A stretch of 43,510 bases of DNA from an uncultured Bacilli bacterium (GTDB lineage: Bacteria; Bacillota_I; Bacilli_A; RF39; UBA660), in assembly GCA_947589675.1 (NCBI GenBank), contig CANQCI010000011.1:1-43510 (forward strand). Direction: 5' to 3'. Positions 8,766 through 16,848 of this stretch are shown piece after piece. The notes below the pieces were generated by a model. That model was given only the letters and a program-made list of their open reading frames with translations. It searched no databases and was not told where the DNA came from. Every line of letters starts with the position of its first letter. Within the stretch, counting starts at the first letter, position 1. A program made the translations under genes and the position numbers.

Positions 8766-9454
8766 ATATTTTTCCGCACTAACTTTAAATTTTCAGAATC
8801 ATCTAAATTTAAATATTGATAAACATTTTTATTTTGACCACTTATTTCTATATAATAATTGTTATTTATTTGAAAAAACTCTTGATTGAATAAAGATTGA
8901 TACTTATCAACTATAAAAAGAAAATTATTATAAGCCAACAAATTATTTTCTATATTGCTTATTCTAAAATTTTTATCTTCATTTATTAAATTATAAATTC
9001 TTCCAACCAAGGACTCATAAATTTTTATGTCAGTTATACTATTTTTGAGCATTAATATATTAGCTATTTTCTTAGCTAAAAACATTTTGGCACCATCATT
9101 GCTTTTTAAAGGCATAATTTCTCGTTTAGATAAATATTTTTTTAAATATTCTTGATATATTTTATCAGCTTCTTCGTTAATGTCAGTCTTATTTAAATAA
9201 TAAGTAGGTTTAATTTCATAATCATCCGTTACTATTAGGGAAGGTCTGCTTTCCTTTTTCATCTCCTGTCTTAGATTACTAAACATTTTAGTCATAGCTA
9301 AAGGACTATTTTCTACCAACATATTACTTCCCATATATTCTTTCAAAAAAAGAAATTCTTCTAAATTATAATTAGGAACATAACCATATTTTAATTTTGC
9401 TACCATATATTCCCTAATCATATCTTTAATTTTATATTCTTCTGTATTTAACAT
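8762..9454 (-). CDS. Hypothetical protein, coupled to the CapA-like gene
   Basis: This 230-residue cytoplasmic-looking protein matches no family I recognise. It is highly charged, mostly predicted helical, with no membrane segment, cysteine cluster or nucleotide-binding motif. AAAGGAATAGG precedes the ATG. It overlaps the CapA-like gene by four bases, which suggests a shared operon. Confidence 0.65.
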   Translation of the reverse strand: MLNTEEYKIKDMIREYMVAKLKYGYVPNYNLEEFLFLKEYMGSNMLVENSPLAMTKMFSNLRQEMKKESRPSLIVTDDYEIKPTYYLNKTDINEEADKIYQEYLKKYLSKREIMPLKSNDGAKMFLAKKIANILMLKNSITDIKIYESLVGRIYNLINEDKNFRISNIENNLLAYNNFLFIVDKYQSLFNQEFFQINNNYYIEISGQNKNVYQYLNLDDSENLKLVRKNI

Positions 9455-9541
9455 TTTTACCTATTCCTTTCACTAAAATTTTACTAAATTTCCTAACAAA
9501 AGTCTATTATTTATCTTTACTTAAATCCAATATTTATTCAT

Positions 9542-9577
9542 AAAAAAATAGCTAAATTTATTACAATTCTTAGCTAT
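9542..9577 (-). terminator. Terminator of the 302-residue hypothetical gene
   Basis: On the minus strand, ATAGCTAA (9577-9570) pairs perfectly with TTAGCTAT (9555-9548) and is followed by a run of seven T. Confidence 0.75.
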
Positions 9578-9589
9578 CATTTACTACAA

Positions 9590-10498
9590 TTATTTAATTT
9601 TTTGATTCAAAGTTCTACTTAATTTCCTTAATTCTTCATTAAAAATAGTTCCACTTTCTTCTTTATATGGACACCATAAATTATTTTGAATTTCATAATT
9701 ATTCGTTTGCTGAAATATTGTAATCATGAGTAATGAAGGATTATACAAAAAATCGCCAGTATAATATATATTGTTATCTTGATTATTTATATATTTTGAA
9801 CTAGTTATCCTATCCATATTATTTCGAGCTAAAATCCAACTGTCATCGTTACTGAAAATAAGATTATTTGCTTGTTTAGTTAATTGCCATAAGTTTTCCT
9901 TTACAGTCTGATAAAAATTAACCAATCTATTTTGCAATGATGGTAACCCCATAATTTTGGCTAAATCAATATCTAATAAATATTGATAAATATCTGTACA
10001 TTGAATAGGCCACATTCCTTTTAATATATAATCTTTTCTAATAATTGTTTCAAATAAATTTTGAACTAATAAAGCGGCAGTATTTTCACAAAACATCTGA
10101 TTAGGTTCACGGAAATAATTCTCAGCTTCATTCATTTTTTCTTTTTTTAATGCTAATTTTCGCTTATTTAAAAATTTATCAATCGCATCATCTAATCTCG
10201 TATTAAGCCAACTTAAATGAATTAAATTATAAGTTGCATCAACTGTATTATTATTTAATGCTAATAATGGTTTATCTTTTCCCTCGGCATTTACATTACA
10301 TTGAGCATCGTTTACAGCTAACTTAATAGATTCTCCTAAATTTTGTCCATTTAAATCGATAATGTTATATTGCCGACTTAAATAATTAAGGTAATCCTTT
10401 AGCTCCTCGATTGTTGCTCTAGGTTCTAATCGATGATAACTTTTTCGACATATATATTCCTTTATTGCCGTTAGCAATCTAATATTTTCCCTATTCAC
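9590..10498 (-). CDS. Hypothetical 302-residue protein
   Basis: I do not recognise this protein. It looks cytoplasmic and helical with many Asn, Leu and Tyr residues, a Trp-rich C-terminal half and no catalytic motif I can name. An ATG at 10555 is in frame but lies inside the -35 element of a good promoter, so it cannot be used. The GTG at 10498 (next residues NRENIRLL) follows a run of seven G at a suitable distance and is the better start. The gene has its own promoter and terminator and is monocistronic between tuf and the CapA-like operon. Confidence 0.65.
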   Translation of the reverse strand: MNRENIRLLTAIKEYICRKSYHRLEPRATIEELKDYLNYLSRQYNIIDLNGQNLGESIKLAVNDAQCNVNAEGKDKPLLALNNNTVDATYNLIHLSWLNTRLDDAIDKFLNKRKLALKKEKMNEAENYFREPNQMFCENTAALLVQNLFETIIRKDYILKGMWPIQCTDIYQYLLDIDLAKIMGLPSLQNRLVNFYQTVKENLWQLTKQANNLIFSNDDSWILARNNMDRITSSKYINNQDNNIYYTGDFLYNPSLLMITIFQQTNNYEIQNNLWCPYKEESGTIFNEELRKLSRTLNQKIK

Positions 10499-10526
10499 AC
10501 TTATTCCCCCCCAAAATACGTGTGTT

Positions 10527-10555
10527 ATCATATCACTTTTGGTTATCAAAATCAA
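10527..10555 (-). promoter_or_regulatory. Promoter of the 302-residue hypothetical gene
   Basis: On the minus strand, TTGATT (10555-10550), a 17-base spacer and TATGAT (10532-10527) fit sigma-A. It sets the true translation start downstream at 10498. Confidence 0.65.
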
Positions 10556-10563
10556 GCAAAACT

Positions 10564-10594
10564 AAAAAAATCAAGCCCTAAAACCTGATTTTTT
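10564..10594 (-). terminator. str operon (tuf) terminator
   Basis: On the minus strand, AAAAAATCA pairs with TGATTTTTT around a 12-base loop just after the tuf stop codon. Confidence 0.75.
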
Positions 10595-10609
10595 AACAAA
10601 TTATCTTTA

Positions 10610-11776
10610 TTATTTAATAATTTCAGATACGACACCAGCACCAACTGTACGGCCGCCTTCACGAATAGAGAATTTAGTTCCGTTTTCAAGAGCTACTGGA
10701 GCAATAAGTTCAACAGTCATATCAACATTATCGCCTGGCATAACCATTTCAACATTTTCTGGAAGTTCAATAACACCAGTTACATCTGTTGTTCTAAAAT
10801 AGAATTGTGGACGATAATTTGTGAAGAATGGAGTATGACGACCACCTTCTTCTTTAGATAGAACATAAACACTAGCTTTAAACTTAGTATGAGGTGTAAC
10901 ACTTCCTGGTTTAGCTAATACTTGACCACGTTCAACTTCTTCACGAGCAATACCACGTAGTAAGCATCCAGCGTTATCACCAGCTTGAGCATAATCTAGA
11001 GATTTTCTAAACATTTCAATTCCAGTAACAACTGTTTTCTTAGTAGGTTTTAAACCAACGATTTCTACTTCATCATTAAGATTTAATTTTCCACGTTCAA
11101 CACGACCAGTAACAACTGTACCACGTCCAGAAATAGTGAATACGTCTTCAATACTCATTAAGAATGGTTTTTCTGTATCACGAACTGGAGCATCAATATA
11201 GTTATCAACAGCATCCATTAAATCTTTAATAGATTGAACAGCATCAGCATCTCCTTCAAGAGCTTTTAATGCACTACCACGAATAATAGGACATTGATCA
11301 TCGAAATTATATTCTTTTAATAATTCTCTGATTTCCATTTCTACTAAATCTAGTAATTCTGGATCATCAACTTGGTCACATTTATTCATGTAAACAACAA
11401 TCTTAGGTACACCAACTTGACGAGAAAGTAAAATATGTTCTCTTGTTTGAGGCATTGGGCCATCAGCAGCAGATACAACTAAAATAGCACCATCCATTTG
11501 AGCAGCACCAGTAATCATGTTTTTAACATAATCGGCATGACCTGGGCAGTCTACGTGAGCATAGTGGCGTTTTGCAGTTTCATATTCTACATGTGCCGTA
11601 TTAATTGTAATACCTCTTTCTCTTTCTTCGGGAGCCTTATCGATATCAGCATAATCAACGAATGCTCCTTGAACTTTTGTAATAGCAGCTGTTAATGTTG
11701 TCTTACCATGGTCTACGTGACCAATAGTACCAATATTAACGTGTTCTTTTGAACGATCAAATTTTTCTCTTGCCAT
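10610..11776 (-). CDS. tuf: Elongation factor Tu
   Basis: This GTPase delivers aminoacyl-tRNA to the ribosomal A site. The 388-residue protein has GHVDHGKT at 19-26, RGITI in switch I, DCPGH, NKCD and the two C-terminal beta-barrel domains. It is a few residues shorter than the usual 394, with the missing part around helix A after [17 protein letters not shown] precedes the ATG. It is the last gene of the rpsL-rpsG-fusA-tuf operon, about 104 bp after fusA. That gap contains the palindrome CTTGAAAATTTTTCAAG (11821-11837), which could be regulatory. Confidence 0.98.
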   Translation of the reverse strand: MAREKFDRSKEHVNIGTIGHVDHGKTTLTAAITKVQGAFVDYADIDKAPEERERGITINTAHVEYETAKRHYAHVDCPGHADYVKNMITGAAQMDGAILVVSAADGPMPQTREHILLSRQVGVPKIVVYMNKCDQVDDPELLDLVEMEIRELLKEYNFDDQCPIIRGSALKALEGDADAVQSIKDLMDAVDNYIDAPVRDTEKPFLMSIEDVFTISGRGTVVTGRVERGKLNLNDEVEIVGLKPTKKTVVTGIEMFRKSLDYAQAGDNAGCLLRGIAREEVERGQVLAKPGSVTPHTKFKASVYVLSKEEGGRHTPFFTNYRPQFYFRTTDVTGVIELPENVEMVMPGDNVDMTVELIAPVALENGTKFSIREGGRTVGAGVVSEIIK

Positions 11777-11880
11777 AATAATATTCCTCCTTAATTTATA
11801 CTATTATATTTTATCTAATGCTTGAAAATTTTTCAAGTACTATTCAATAATTTTATGTTATTTTACTAACAATTTGCTAA

Positions 11881-13953
11881 TTAATTAAGACTATTTTTCT
11901 TAATTATATCTTCAGCAATATTTTTAGGTACTTCTTCATAATGGTCTAATTCCATTGTGAAATTACCACGCCCTTGTGTATTACTACGTAGGCTTGTTGC
12001 GTAACCAAACATTTCGGCAAGTGGAACCATAGCTTGGATAGATAACGCATTCCCACGTGATTCATTGCCAAGTGGTTTACCACGACGACTTGTTAAGTCA
12101 CCCATAACATTTCCCATATATTCTTCTGGAACTACTACTTCTACTTTCATAATTGGTTCAAGAAGAACTGGTTTACATTTAGTTTTAGCTTCTTTTAAAG
12201 CCATTGATGCCGCAATTTTAAAAGCCATTTCTGATGAATCGACATCATGGTAAGACCCATCAAAAAGTGTCGCCTTAACATCTACCATTGGGTAACCTGC
12301 TAAAATACCACCAGCCATAGCTTCTTGTAAACCCTTGTCTGTAACCGGAATATATTCTCGAGGAACTACCCCACCAACAATGGCATCAACAAATTCATAA
12401 CCCTTTTCAGGATTAGGTTCAAAGCGAACCCAAACATGACCATATTGACCACGACCACCTGATTGCTTAATATATTTTCCTTCACATTCACCAGTTTGCG
12501 TAATAGTTTCTCGGTACGCAACTTGGGGACGACCAATATTAGCTTCAACATTAAATTCGTCTTTCATCCGTCTAACTAATACTTCAAGGTGAAGTTCACC
12601 CATTCCACTAATAACTGTTTGACCTGTTTCCGGATCAGTTTTATATTTAAAGGTTGGATCTTCTTCAGCTAATTTTTGTAAAGCAATAGTCATTTTTTCT
12701 TGATCAGCTTTTGATTTAGGTTCAATAGCTTCGTCAATTACTGGAAGTGGGAATTCCATTCCTTTCATAATAACTGGATTTTTTTCATCACATAATGTAT
12801 CAGCTGTTGTTGTATACTTTAAGCCAACAGCTGCCGCAATTTCTCCACAATACACTTCGGTAATTTCCTTACGATTATTAGCATGCATTTGAAGAATACG
12901 ACCAACCCGTTCTTTTTCACCTTTTGTACTATTATAAATATATGAACCACTATTTAAATGTCCAGAATAAACTCTAAAAAATGCTAATCTTCCCACAAAT
13001 GGGTCAGTCATTATTTTAAAAGCCATAGCTGTAAATGGTTCAGAATCACTTGGATGACGTAAAACATCATTACCATTTTTATCATAACATTCAATGGCTG
13101 GAATATCCATAGGTGATGGCATGTAATCAATAACAGCATCTAAAGCTAACTTAACTCCCATATTAGATAGGGCACTACCACACATAACAGGGAAAAATTC
13201 TGCCGCTAAAACGCCTTTACGTATCGCCTTTTTAATATCATCAACAGCAAGTTCTTCACCTTCAAGATATTTTTCCATTAAACTGTCATCAAATTCCACA
13301 GCTTTTTCAATTAATTCTGTCCGTTTCTTTTCAACGATATCTTTTAAATCATCTGGAATATCAATAACTTCTGGTTCTTCATGTTCTTCGCCATTATAAT
13401 GATAAGCCGTACGTGTTAATAAATCAACCACACCATTAAATTCTGACTCAGCTCCAATTGGCCATTGAATAGGAGCATAATTTACTCCTAATCTTGACTT
13501 AATTGTTCCTAATGTAAATTCAAAATCAGCACCAATTTTATCCATTTTATTAGCAAAAATCATTCTTGGTACTTTATATTCACTAGCTTGACGCCATACT
13601 GTTTCACTTTGAGGTTCAACTCCCGCATTAGCATCAAGTAAGCAAATTGATCCATCAAGAACTCTTAAAGATCTTTGGACTTCAACGGTAAAATCAACAT
13701 GGCCTGGGGTATCAATAATATTTAAACGATAACCTTTCCAATGAGCTGTTGTTGCAGCACTCGTAATGGTAATACCTCTTTCTTTTTCTTGTTCCATCCA
13801 GTCCATTTGGGATTCCCCATCATGAGTTTCCCCAATTTTATGAGTTATACCTGTGTGAAACAAAACTCTTTCAGTGAAAGTAGTTTTACCAGCATCGATG
13901 TGAGCCATTATTCCAATATTTCTAATTTTATCTAGTGTAACATCTCTTGCCAT
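11881..13953 (-). CDS. fusA: Elongation factor G
   Basis: This translocation GTPase has 690 residues, a standard length. It has [29 protein letters not shown] and NKMD in the G domain. Domain IV-V regions follow, with [11 protein letters not shown] and the C-terminal [15 protein letters not shown]. The ATG at 13953 (MARDVTLDK) matches the family N-terminus. An in-frame ATG at 13965 would add four residues and overlap the rpsG stop. The short rpsG-fusA junction suggests translational coupling. Confidence 0.97.
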   Translation of the reverse strand: MARDVTLDKIRNIGIMAHIDAGKTTFTERVLFHTGITHKIGETHDGESQMDWMEQEKERGITITSAATTAHWKGYRLNIIDTPGHVDFTVEVQRSLRVLDGSICLLDANAGVEPQSETVWRQASEYKVPRMIFANKMDKIGADFEFTLGTIKSRLGVNYAPIQWPIGAESEFNGVVDLLTRTAYHYNGEEHEEPEVIDIPDDLKDIVEKKRTELIEKAVEFDDSLMEKYLEGEELAVDDIKKAIRKGVLAAEFFPVMCGSALSNMGVKLALDAVIDYMPSPMDIPAIECYDKNGNDVLRHPSDSEPFTAMAFKIMTDPFVGRLAFFRVYSGHLNSGSYIYNSTKGEKERVGRILQMHANNRKEITEVYCGEIAAAVGLKYTTTADTLCDEKNPVIMKGMEFPLPVIDEAIEPKSKADQEKMTIALQKLAEEDPTFKYKTDPETGQTVISGMGELHLEVLVRRMKDEFNVEANIGRPQVAYRETITQTGECEGKYIKQSGGRGQYGHVWVRFEPNPEKGYEFVDAIVGGVVPREYIPVTDKGLQEAMAGGILAGYPMVDVKATLFDGSYHDVDSSEMAFKIAASMALKEAKTKCKPVLLEPIMKVEVVVPEEYMGNVMGDLTSRRGKPLGNESRGNALSIQAMVPLAEMFGYATSLRSNTQGRGNFTMELDHYEEVPKNIAEDIIKKNSLN

Positions 13954-13958
13954 AATAA

Positions 13959-14426
13959 TTACCATCTATAATGAGCAAATGCTTTATTTGCTTCAGCCAT
14001 TCTATGAGTATCTTCACGCTTTTTAACAGCACCACCAACTCCATTAGCAGCATCCATTATTTCATTTGCTAAATTAATGGCCATACCCTTTCCATTTCTT
14101 AGTTTTGCATAATTAACTAACCAACGTAGAGCTAGCGTTTGAGCCCGATCATCAGATACTTCAATCGGAACTTGATAATTTGAACCACCAACTCGGCGTG
14201 ATTTAACTTCTAAAGCTGGTTTAATATTTTCTAAAGCTTGATTGTAAACTTCAATTGCTGGTTTACCAGTTTGCTTTTCGACGATATCAAACGCTTCATA
14301 TAAAATTCTTTGAGCTGTTCCTTTTTTACCACCTATCATAATCGTATTTATTAATTTAGTAACTACTTTAGAATTATAAATAGGATCAGGAAGAACATCT
14401 CTTTTTATAGCTCTTTTTTTACGCAT
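13959..14426 (-). CDS. rpsG: 30S ribosomal protein S7
   Basis: This 155-residue primary binding protein of the 16S rRNA 3' major domain has the family stretches [55 protein letters not shown] and the C-terminal [20 protein letters not shown]. It follows rpsL by 19 bp with AAGGAGG upstream. In other bacteria S7 can autoregulate the str operon. Confidence 0.98.
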   Translation of the reverse strand: MRKKRAIKRDVLPDPIYNSKVVTKLINTIMIGGKKGTAQRILYEAFDIVEKQTGKPAIEVYNQALENIKPALEVKSRRVGGSNYQVPIEVSDDRAQTLALRWLVNYAKLRNGKGMAINLANEIMDAANGVGGAVKKREDTHRMAEANKAFAHYRW

Positions 14427-14445
14427 AATATTTCCTCCTTATTTA

Positions 14446-14859
14446 TTATTTTTTATCTTTTTTAGTACCGTATTTACTACGACCTTGTTTCCGATCTTGT
14501 ACTCCATGAGTATCAAGTGTTCCCCGGACAATATGATAACGAACCCCGATTAAATCCTTAACCCGGCCGCCTCTTACTAAAACAACACTGTGTTCTTGTA
14601 AGTTATGTCCTTCGCCTGGAATATAAGCATCGATTTCTTTACCGTTTGATAATCTAACCCGAGCATACTTTCTTAATGCTGAGTTTGGTTTCTTTGGTGT
14701 TCTTGTTCCAACCCGAGTACATACTCCTCTTTTTTGAGGACTTTTAGCATCAGTTTGTTTTTTCTCTAAAGTATTAAATCCCACATTTAAAACAGGACTT
14801 TTACTTTTTCTGACTTTCTTTCCACGGTTCTTTTTAACAAGTTGATTAATTGTAGGCAT
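14446..14859 (-). CDS. rpsL: 30S ribosomal protein S12
   Basis: This decoding-centre protein has 137 residues. It has the N-terminal [28 protein letters not shown] with the lysine (K56) tied to streptomycin sensitivity, and the C-terminal [11 protein letters not shown]. The usually invariant loop GGRVKDLPG reads GGRVKDLIG, with isoleucine 104 where proline is expected. That proline (P90/P91 in E. coli) is a known site of streptomycin resistance or dependence mutations. GGAAAGGAG precedes the ATG. It is first in the str operon. Confidence 0.98.
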   Translation of the reverse strand: MPTINQLVKKNRGKKVRKSKSPVLNVGFNTLEKKQTDAKSPQKRGVCTRVGTRTPKKPNSALRKYARVRLSNGKEIDAYIPGEGHNLQEHSVVLVRGGRVKDLIGVRYHIVRGTLDTHGVQDRKQGRSKYGTKKDKK

Positions 14860-14879
14860 AATTTACTCCTTTCCATAAA

Positions 14880-14940
14880 CACACATCCTGGTGTATCTTT
14901 TTTTCCTTTAAACAAGGTTCTACCTAAATAGAACCTGTCT
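14880..14940 (-). promoter_or_regulatory. rpsL (str operon) 5' leader hairpins
   Basis: The roughly 85-nt untranslated leader holds a perfect 8-bp stem, AGGTTCTA/TAGAACCT (14915-14922 and 14929-14936), and a short ACAC/GTGT stem closer to the start. They may be an autoregulatory structure. I cannot assign it to a known ribosomal-protein leader. Confidence 0.45.
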
Positions 14941-14954
14941 AAAAATGCACACTT

Positions 14955-14983
14955 ACTATATCATTATAATTAGCAATTGTCAA
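14955..14983 (-). promoter_or_regulatory. str operon promoter
   Basis: On the minus strand, the consensus TTGACA (14983-14978), a 17-base spacer and TATAGT (14960-14955) form the promoter. Confidence 0.8.
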
Positions 14984-15014
14984 TCAAATATTTTTCAATG
15001 GATGTTAAAAAAAA

Positions 15015-15307
15015 TCGCAGGTAAAATTTATTTTTTTAAGAAGATACAAGAAAAGTTGAAAGCTTAAAAGAGAAATAATATGATATTGTTATTCAAGAAA
15101 ATATAATTTAATTAAAAAAATATAAAGATATAAAAGTTCCAATAAAATAATAGTTCAGCAACGCCCTAAACAAGCAGGTATGAGATGGAATATTGATGAA
15201 ACTAATTATTTAATAACTTTAAGCTGCTATCAAGAATGTGACATTGAGCTGAAATAGAAAAAATAGTAGTTGATTATTTAAGTCATTAACTACTATTTTA
15301 CCTGCGA
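15015..15307. mobile_element. Decayed insertion element or MITE-like remnant
   Basis: A 293-bp segment is bounded by exact 13-bp inverted repeats: TCGCAGGTAAAAT (15015-15027) and ATTTTACCTGCGA (15295-15307). It encloses a fragment that reads like a transposase C-terminus. An internal 10-bp hairpin, AATAGTAGTT/AACTACTATT (15262-15297), sits at the right end. A/T runs flank both ends, so a target duplication cannot be defined. The family is uncertain. Confidence 0.5.
15126..15257 (+). pseudogene. Transposase C-terminal remnant
   Basis: An open stretch without a start codon ends ...QQRPKQAGMRWNIDETN, continues with YLITLSCYQE, and stops at TAG. The GMRW followed by a helical, Leu-rich end resembles the C-terminus of DDE transposases of the ISLre2/ISKra4 kind. 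This is a resemblance only. The rest of the gene is missing. Confidence 0.4.
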
Positions 15308-15376
15308 AAATTTTTTACGTCTTTTTTCAGTTTTTCAATTTAAGGACATAAAAAAGAAAGTTTTACCTTTCCTTAT

Positions 15377-15502
15377 TTATAAACCATAACTTTTATAAAA
15401 ATTATAAATCATTATTGTCACTATCAAAAGTGTTATGAGAATAAACCCGCTAAAAACTATCATTTCCGCTAATCCCCAGCCTTTATTATCCAATTTTTTC
15501 AT
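15377..15502 (-). CDS. 41-residue prepilin-like membrane peptide
   Basis: The sequence starts MKKLDNKGWGLAEMIVFSG, continues as a hydrophobic stretch, and ends YNFYKSYGL. It resembles a type IV prepilin N-terminus: basic leader, Gly-8 before an aromatic residue, Glu at position +5 of the predicted mature form, then about 20 hydrophobic residues. There is almost no globular domain. The ATG lies three bases after the stop of the upstream gene, and the binding site AGGTAG is inside that gene's last codons, so translation is probably coupled. No pilus assembly genes are in the window. It may be a small pseudopilin-like membrane peptide; function is unknown. Confidence 0.6.
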   Translation of the reverse strand: MKKLDNKGWGLAEMIVFSGFILITLLIVTIMIYNFYKSYGL

Positions 15503-15505
15503 AAA

Positions 15506-15910
15506 CTACCTATTTTTTTTCATAGTTTGTTCAACTAAAATGTCTGTTAATGATACGTTATTTTCTTGACATACTACCACAGTGTTAATATTATTTAAAA
15601 TAGCAAACATTTGGTTTAATTCTTCTTTACTTAGTTCATCCACGGCAATGGGATAATTTATAACTTCATTTTGAAAATATCTTTTTAAATCTTTAACAGC
15701 TTCAACTCCAGCCACTTTCATAAAGTCTTGAAAACGAACATAAGCTTTGGGATCAACAAATCTTGTTTTTCTTTCTAAAGCCGCTGGGCAATAATCATTC
15801 ACCACTTTATCAACGATAACAGGATAATTTTCCTTAACATAATCATACCACATTTGGTCAACAATCTTATTTTGGATAATATCTTCTTTTATTTCCTTAT
15901 TTTCCTTCAT
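15506..15910 (-). CDS. Hypothetical protein, 134 residues
   Basis: I do not recognise this protein. It is soluble-looking, acidic and helical, with conserved-looking stretches MWYDYVKENYPVIVDKVVND and RFQDFMKVAGVEAVKDLKRY. The ATG at 15910 follows AGGTGAGG; an in-frame GTG nine bases upstream overlaps that site and is rejected. It is coupled to the 41-residue membrane peptide downstream. Confidence 0.6.
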   Translation of the reverse strand: MKENKEIKEDIIQNKIVDQMWYDYVKENYPVIVDKVVNDYCPAALERKTRFVDPKAYVRFQDFMKVAGVEAVKDLKRYFQNEVINYPIAVDELSKEELNQMFAILNNINTVVVCQENNVSLTDILVEQTMKKNR

Positions 15911-16009
15911 ATTCCTCACCTGTGCCCATTATTATATAAAATGTGTCCTCACTTGTCAAAGTTTAACCCCCAATTCGACAAGTATTTTTTGTAAAATTTT
16001 GTAAACCGT

Positions 16010-16513
16010 TTACTTATCTTTATTAATTTCTTGAAGTATTTTCTTTTGATTCTCAATTAATTTATCCATTTTATCATGTAATTCTTCCAAAATTAATTCA
16101 CTTTTTAAATCAATTTTATAATCATTTTGATTCCGTAAACTATCTTTCTTGGCTTGACGATTTTGACTCATCATAATAATTGGAGCCTGTAAAGCGGCAA
16201 CACATGAAAGAAGTAAATTAAGTAAAATGAAAGGAAAAGGGTCAAGTGCCTTTATTAAAATAACGCCATTTAAGACTATCCAAAAAACTAAAAATAACGA
16301 AAAGCCAATAATAAATCCCCAGCTACCAGCAATTTCTGTTACTTTATCAGCCACCCTATCTCCAAAAGTCATTTTACTTTCTTCTAGCTTATCAACATCA
16401 ACGGCAATCGGATTATCTACTAACATGTCTAATAATTCTTCTTCATCTTTAGCATCAATATTTTGATTTAACAACATTTTTACAATATCACTTTTATTTT
16501 TTACTGTTTTCAT
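16010..16513 (-). CDS. DUF1003 family membrane protein
   Basis: This 167-residue protein has the DUF1003 core. FGDRVADKVTEIAGSWGFI is followed by two membrane segments (about 82-100 and 108-128), the second ending in APIIMMSQNRQAKKD, a family hallmark. The C-terminus is a charged coiled coil (RNQNDYKIDLKSE to KKILQEINK). The family's role is not firmly known. The ATG at 16513 follows GGTGA; two upstream in-frame starts lack a binding site. A terminator separates it from the secretion operon. Confidence 0.8.
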   Translation of the reverse strand: MKTVKNKSDIVKMLLNQNIDAKDEEELLDMLVDNPIAVDVDKLEESKMTFGDRVADKVTEIAGSWGFIIGFSLFLVFWIVLNGVILIKALDPFPFILLNLLLSCVAALQAPIIMMSQNRQAKKDSLRNQNDYKIDLKSELILEELHDKMDKLIENQKKILQEINKDK

Positions 16514-16563
16514 TTTCACCATCTTCAATATATAAATACCACAAACTTAAACCTTTGTAAATG

Positions 16564-16595
16564 AAAAAAATTAAGTTTTAACAACCTAATTTTTT
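16564..16595 (-). terminator. Terminator of the type VII secretion operon
   Basis: On the minus strand, AAAAAATTA pairs with TTAATTTTTT-type sequence around an inner GTT/AAC stem. It overlaps the esaB stop codon. Confidence 0.6.
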
Positions 16596-16848
16596 AAATT
16601 AAAACTATCTGGGAACCATTAACTAAGCCTGCATCTTTAACGTTTTTAGATAAATTTAAAGGCATTCCTGTATCTTTACTATATAAAAACGTATCTTTTT
16701 TAAGAGGAAAGCACCCATTAGATAAATCATTTATGGCTTCATTTATTAACCGTACGACATTGCCAATTTTTTTATTTATAGGAATAAATATATCATATTC
16801 TTGATTTAACAAAGGTACAAATACTTCAACTAAAATTTTATTGTTCAT
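16594..16848 (-). CDS. EsaB/YukD-like ubiquitin-fold protein of type VII secretion
   Basis: This 84-residue protein has the EsaB/YukD pattern: ILVEVFVPLLNQEYDIFIP, a helix (VVRLINEAINDL) and the end GLVNGSQIVLI, typical of the ubiquitin-like fold. EsaB is a cytoplasmic accessory factor of Firmicutes type VII secretion. The ATG at 16848 follows AGGAGG at six bases, lies inside the 3' end of essC and overlaps it by 11 bp in another frame. The overlap supports a joint function. Confidence 0.8.
   Translation of the reverse strand: MNNKILVEVFVPLLNQEYDIFIPINKKIGNVVRLINEAINDLSNGCFPLKKDTFLYSKDTGMPLNLSKNVKDAGLVNGSQIVLI

Noticed and set aside
12366-12551. Open frame of 61 codons within fusA on the same strand
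   Set aside because: It is an out-of-frame shadow of conserved EF-G sequence with no binding site.
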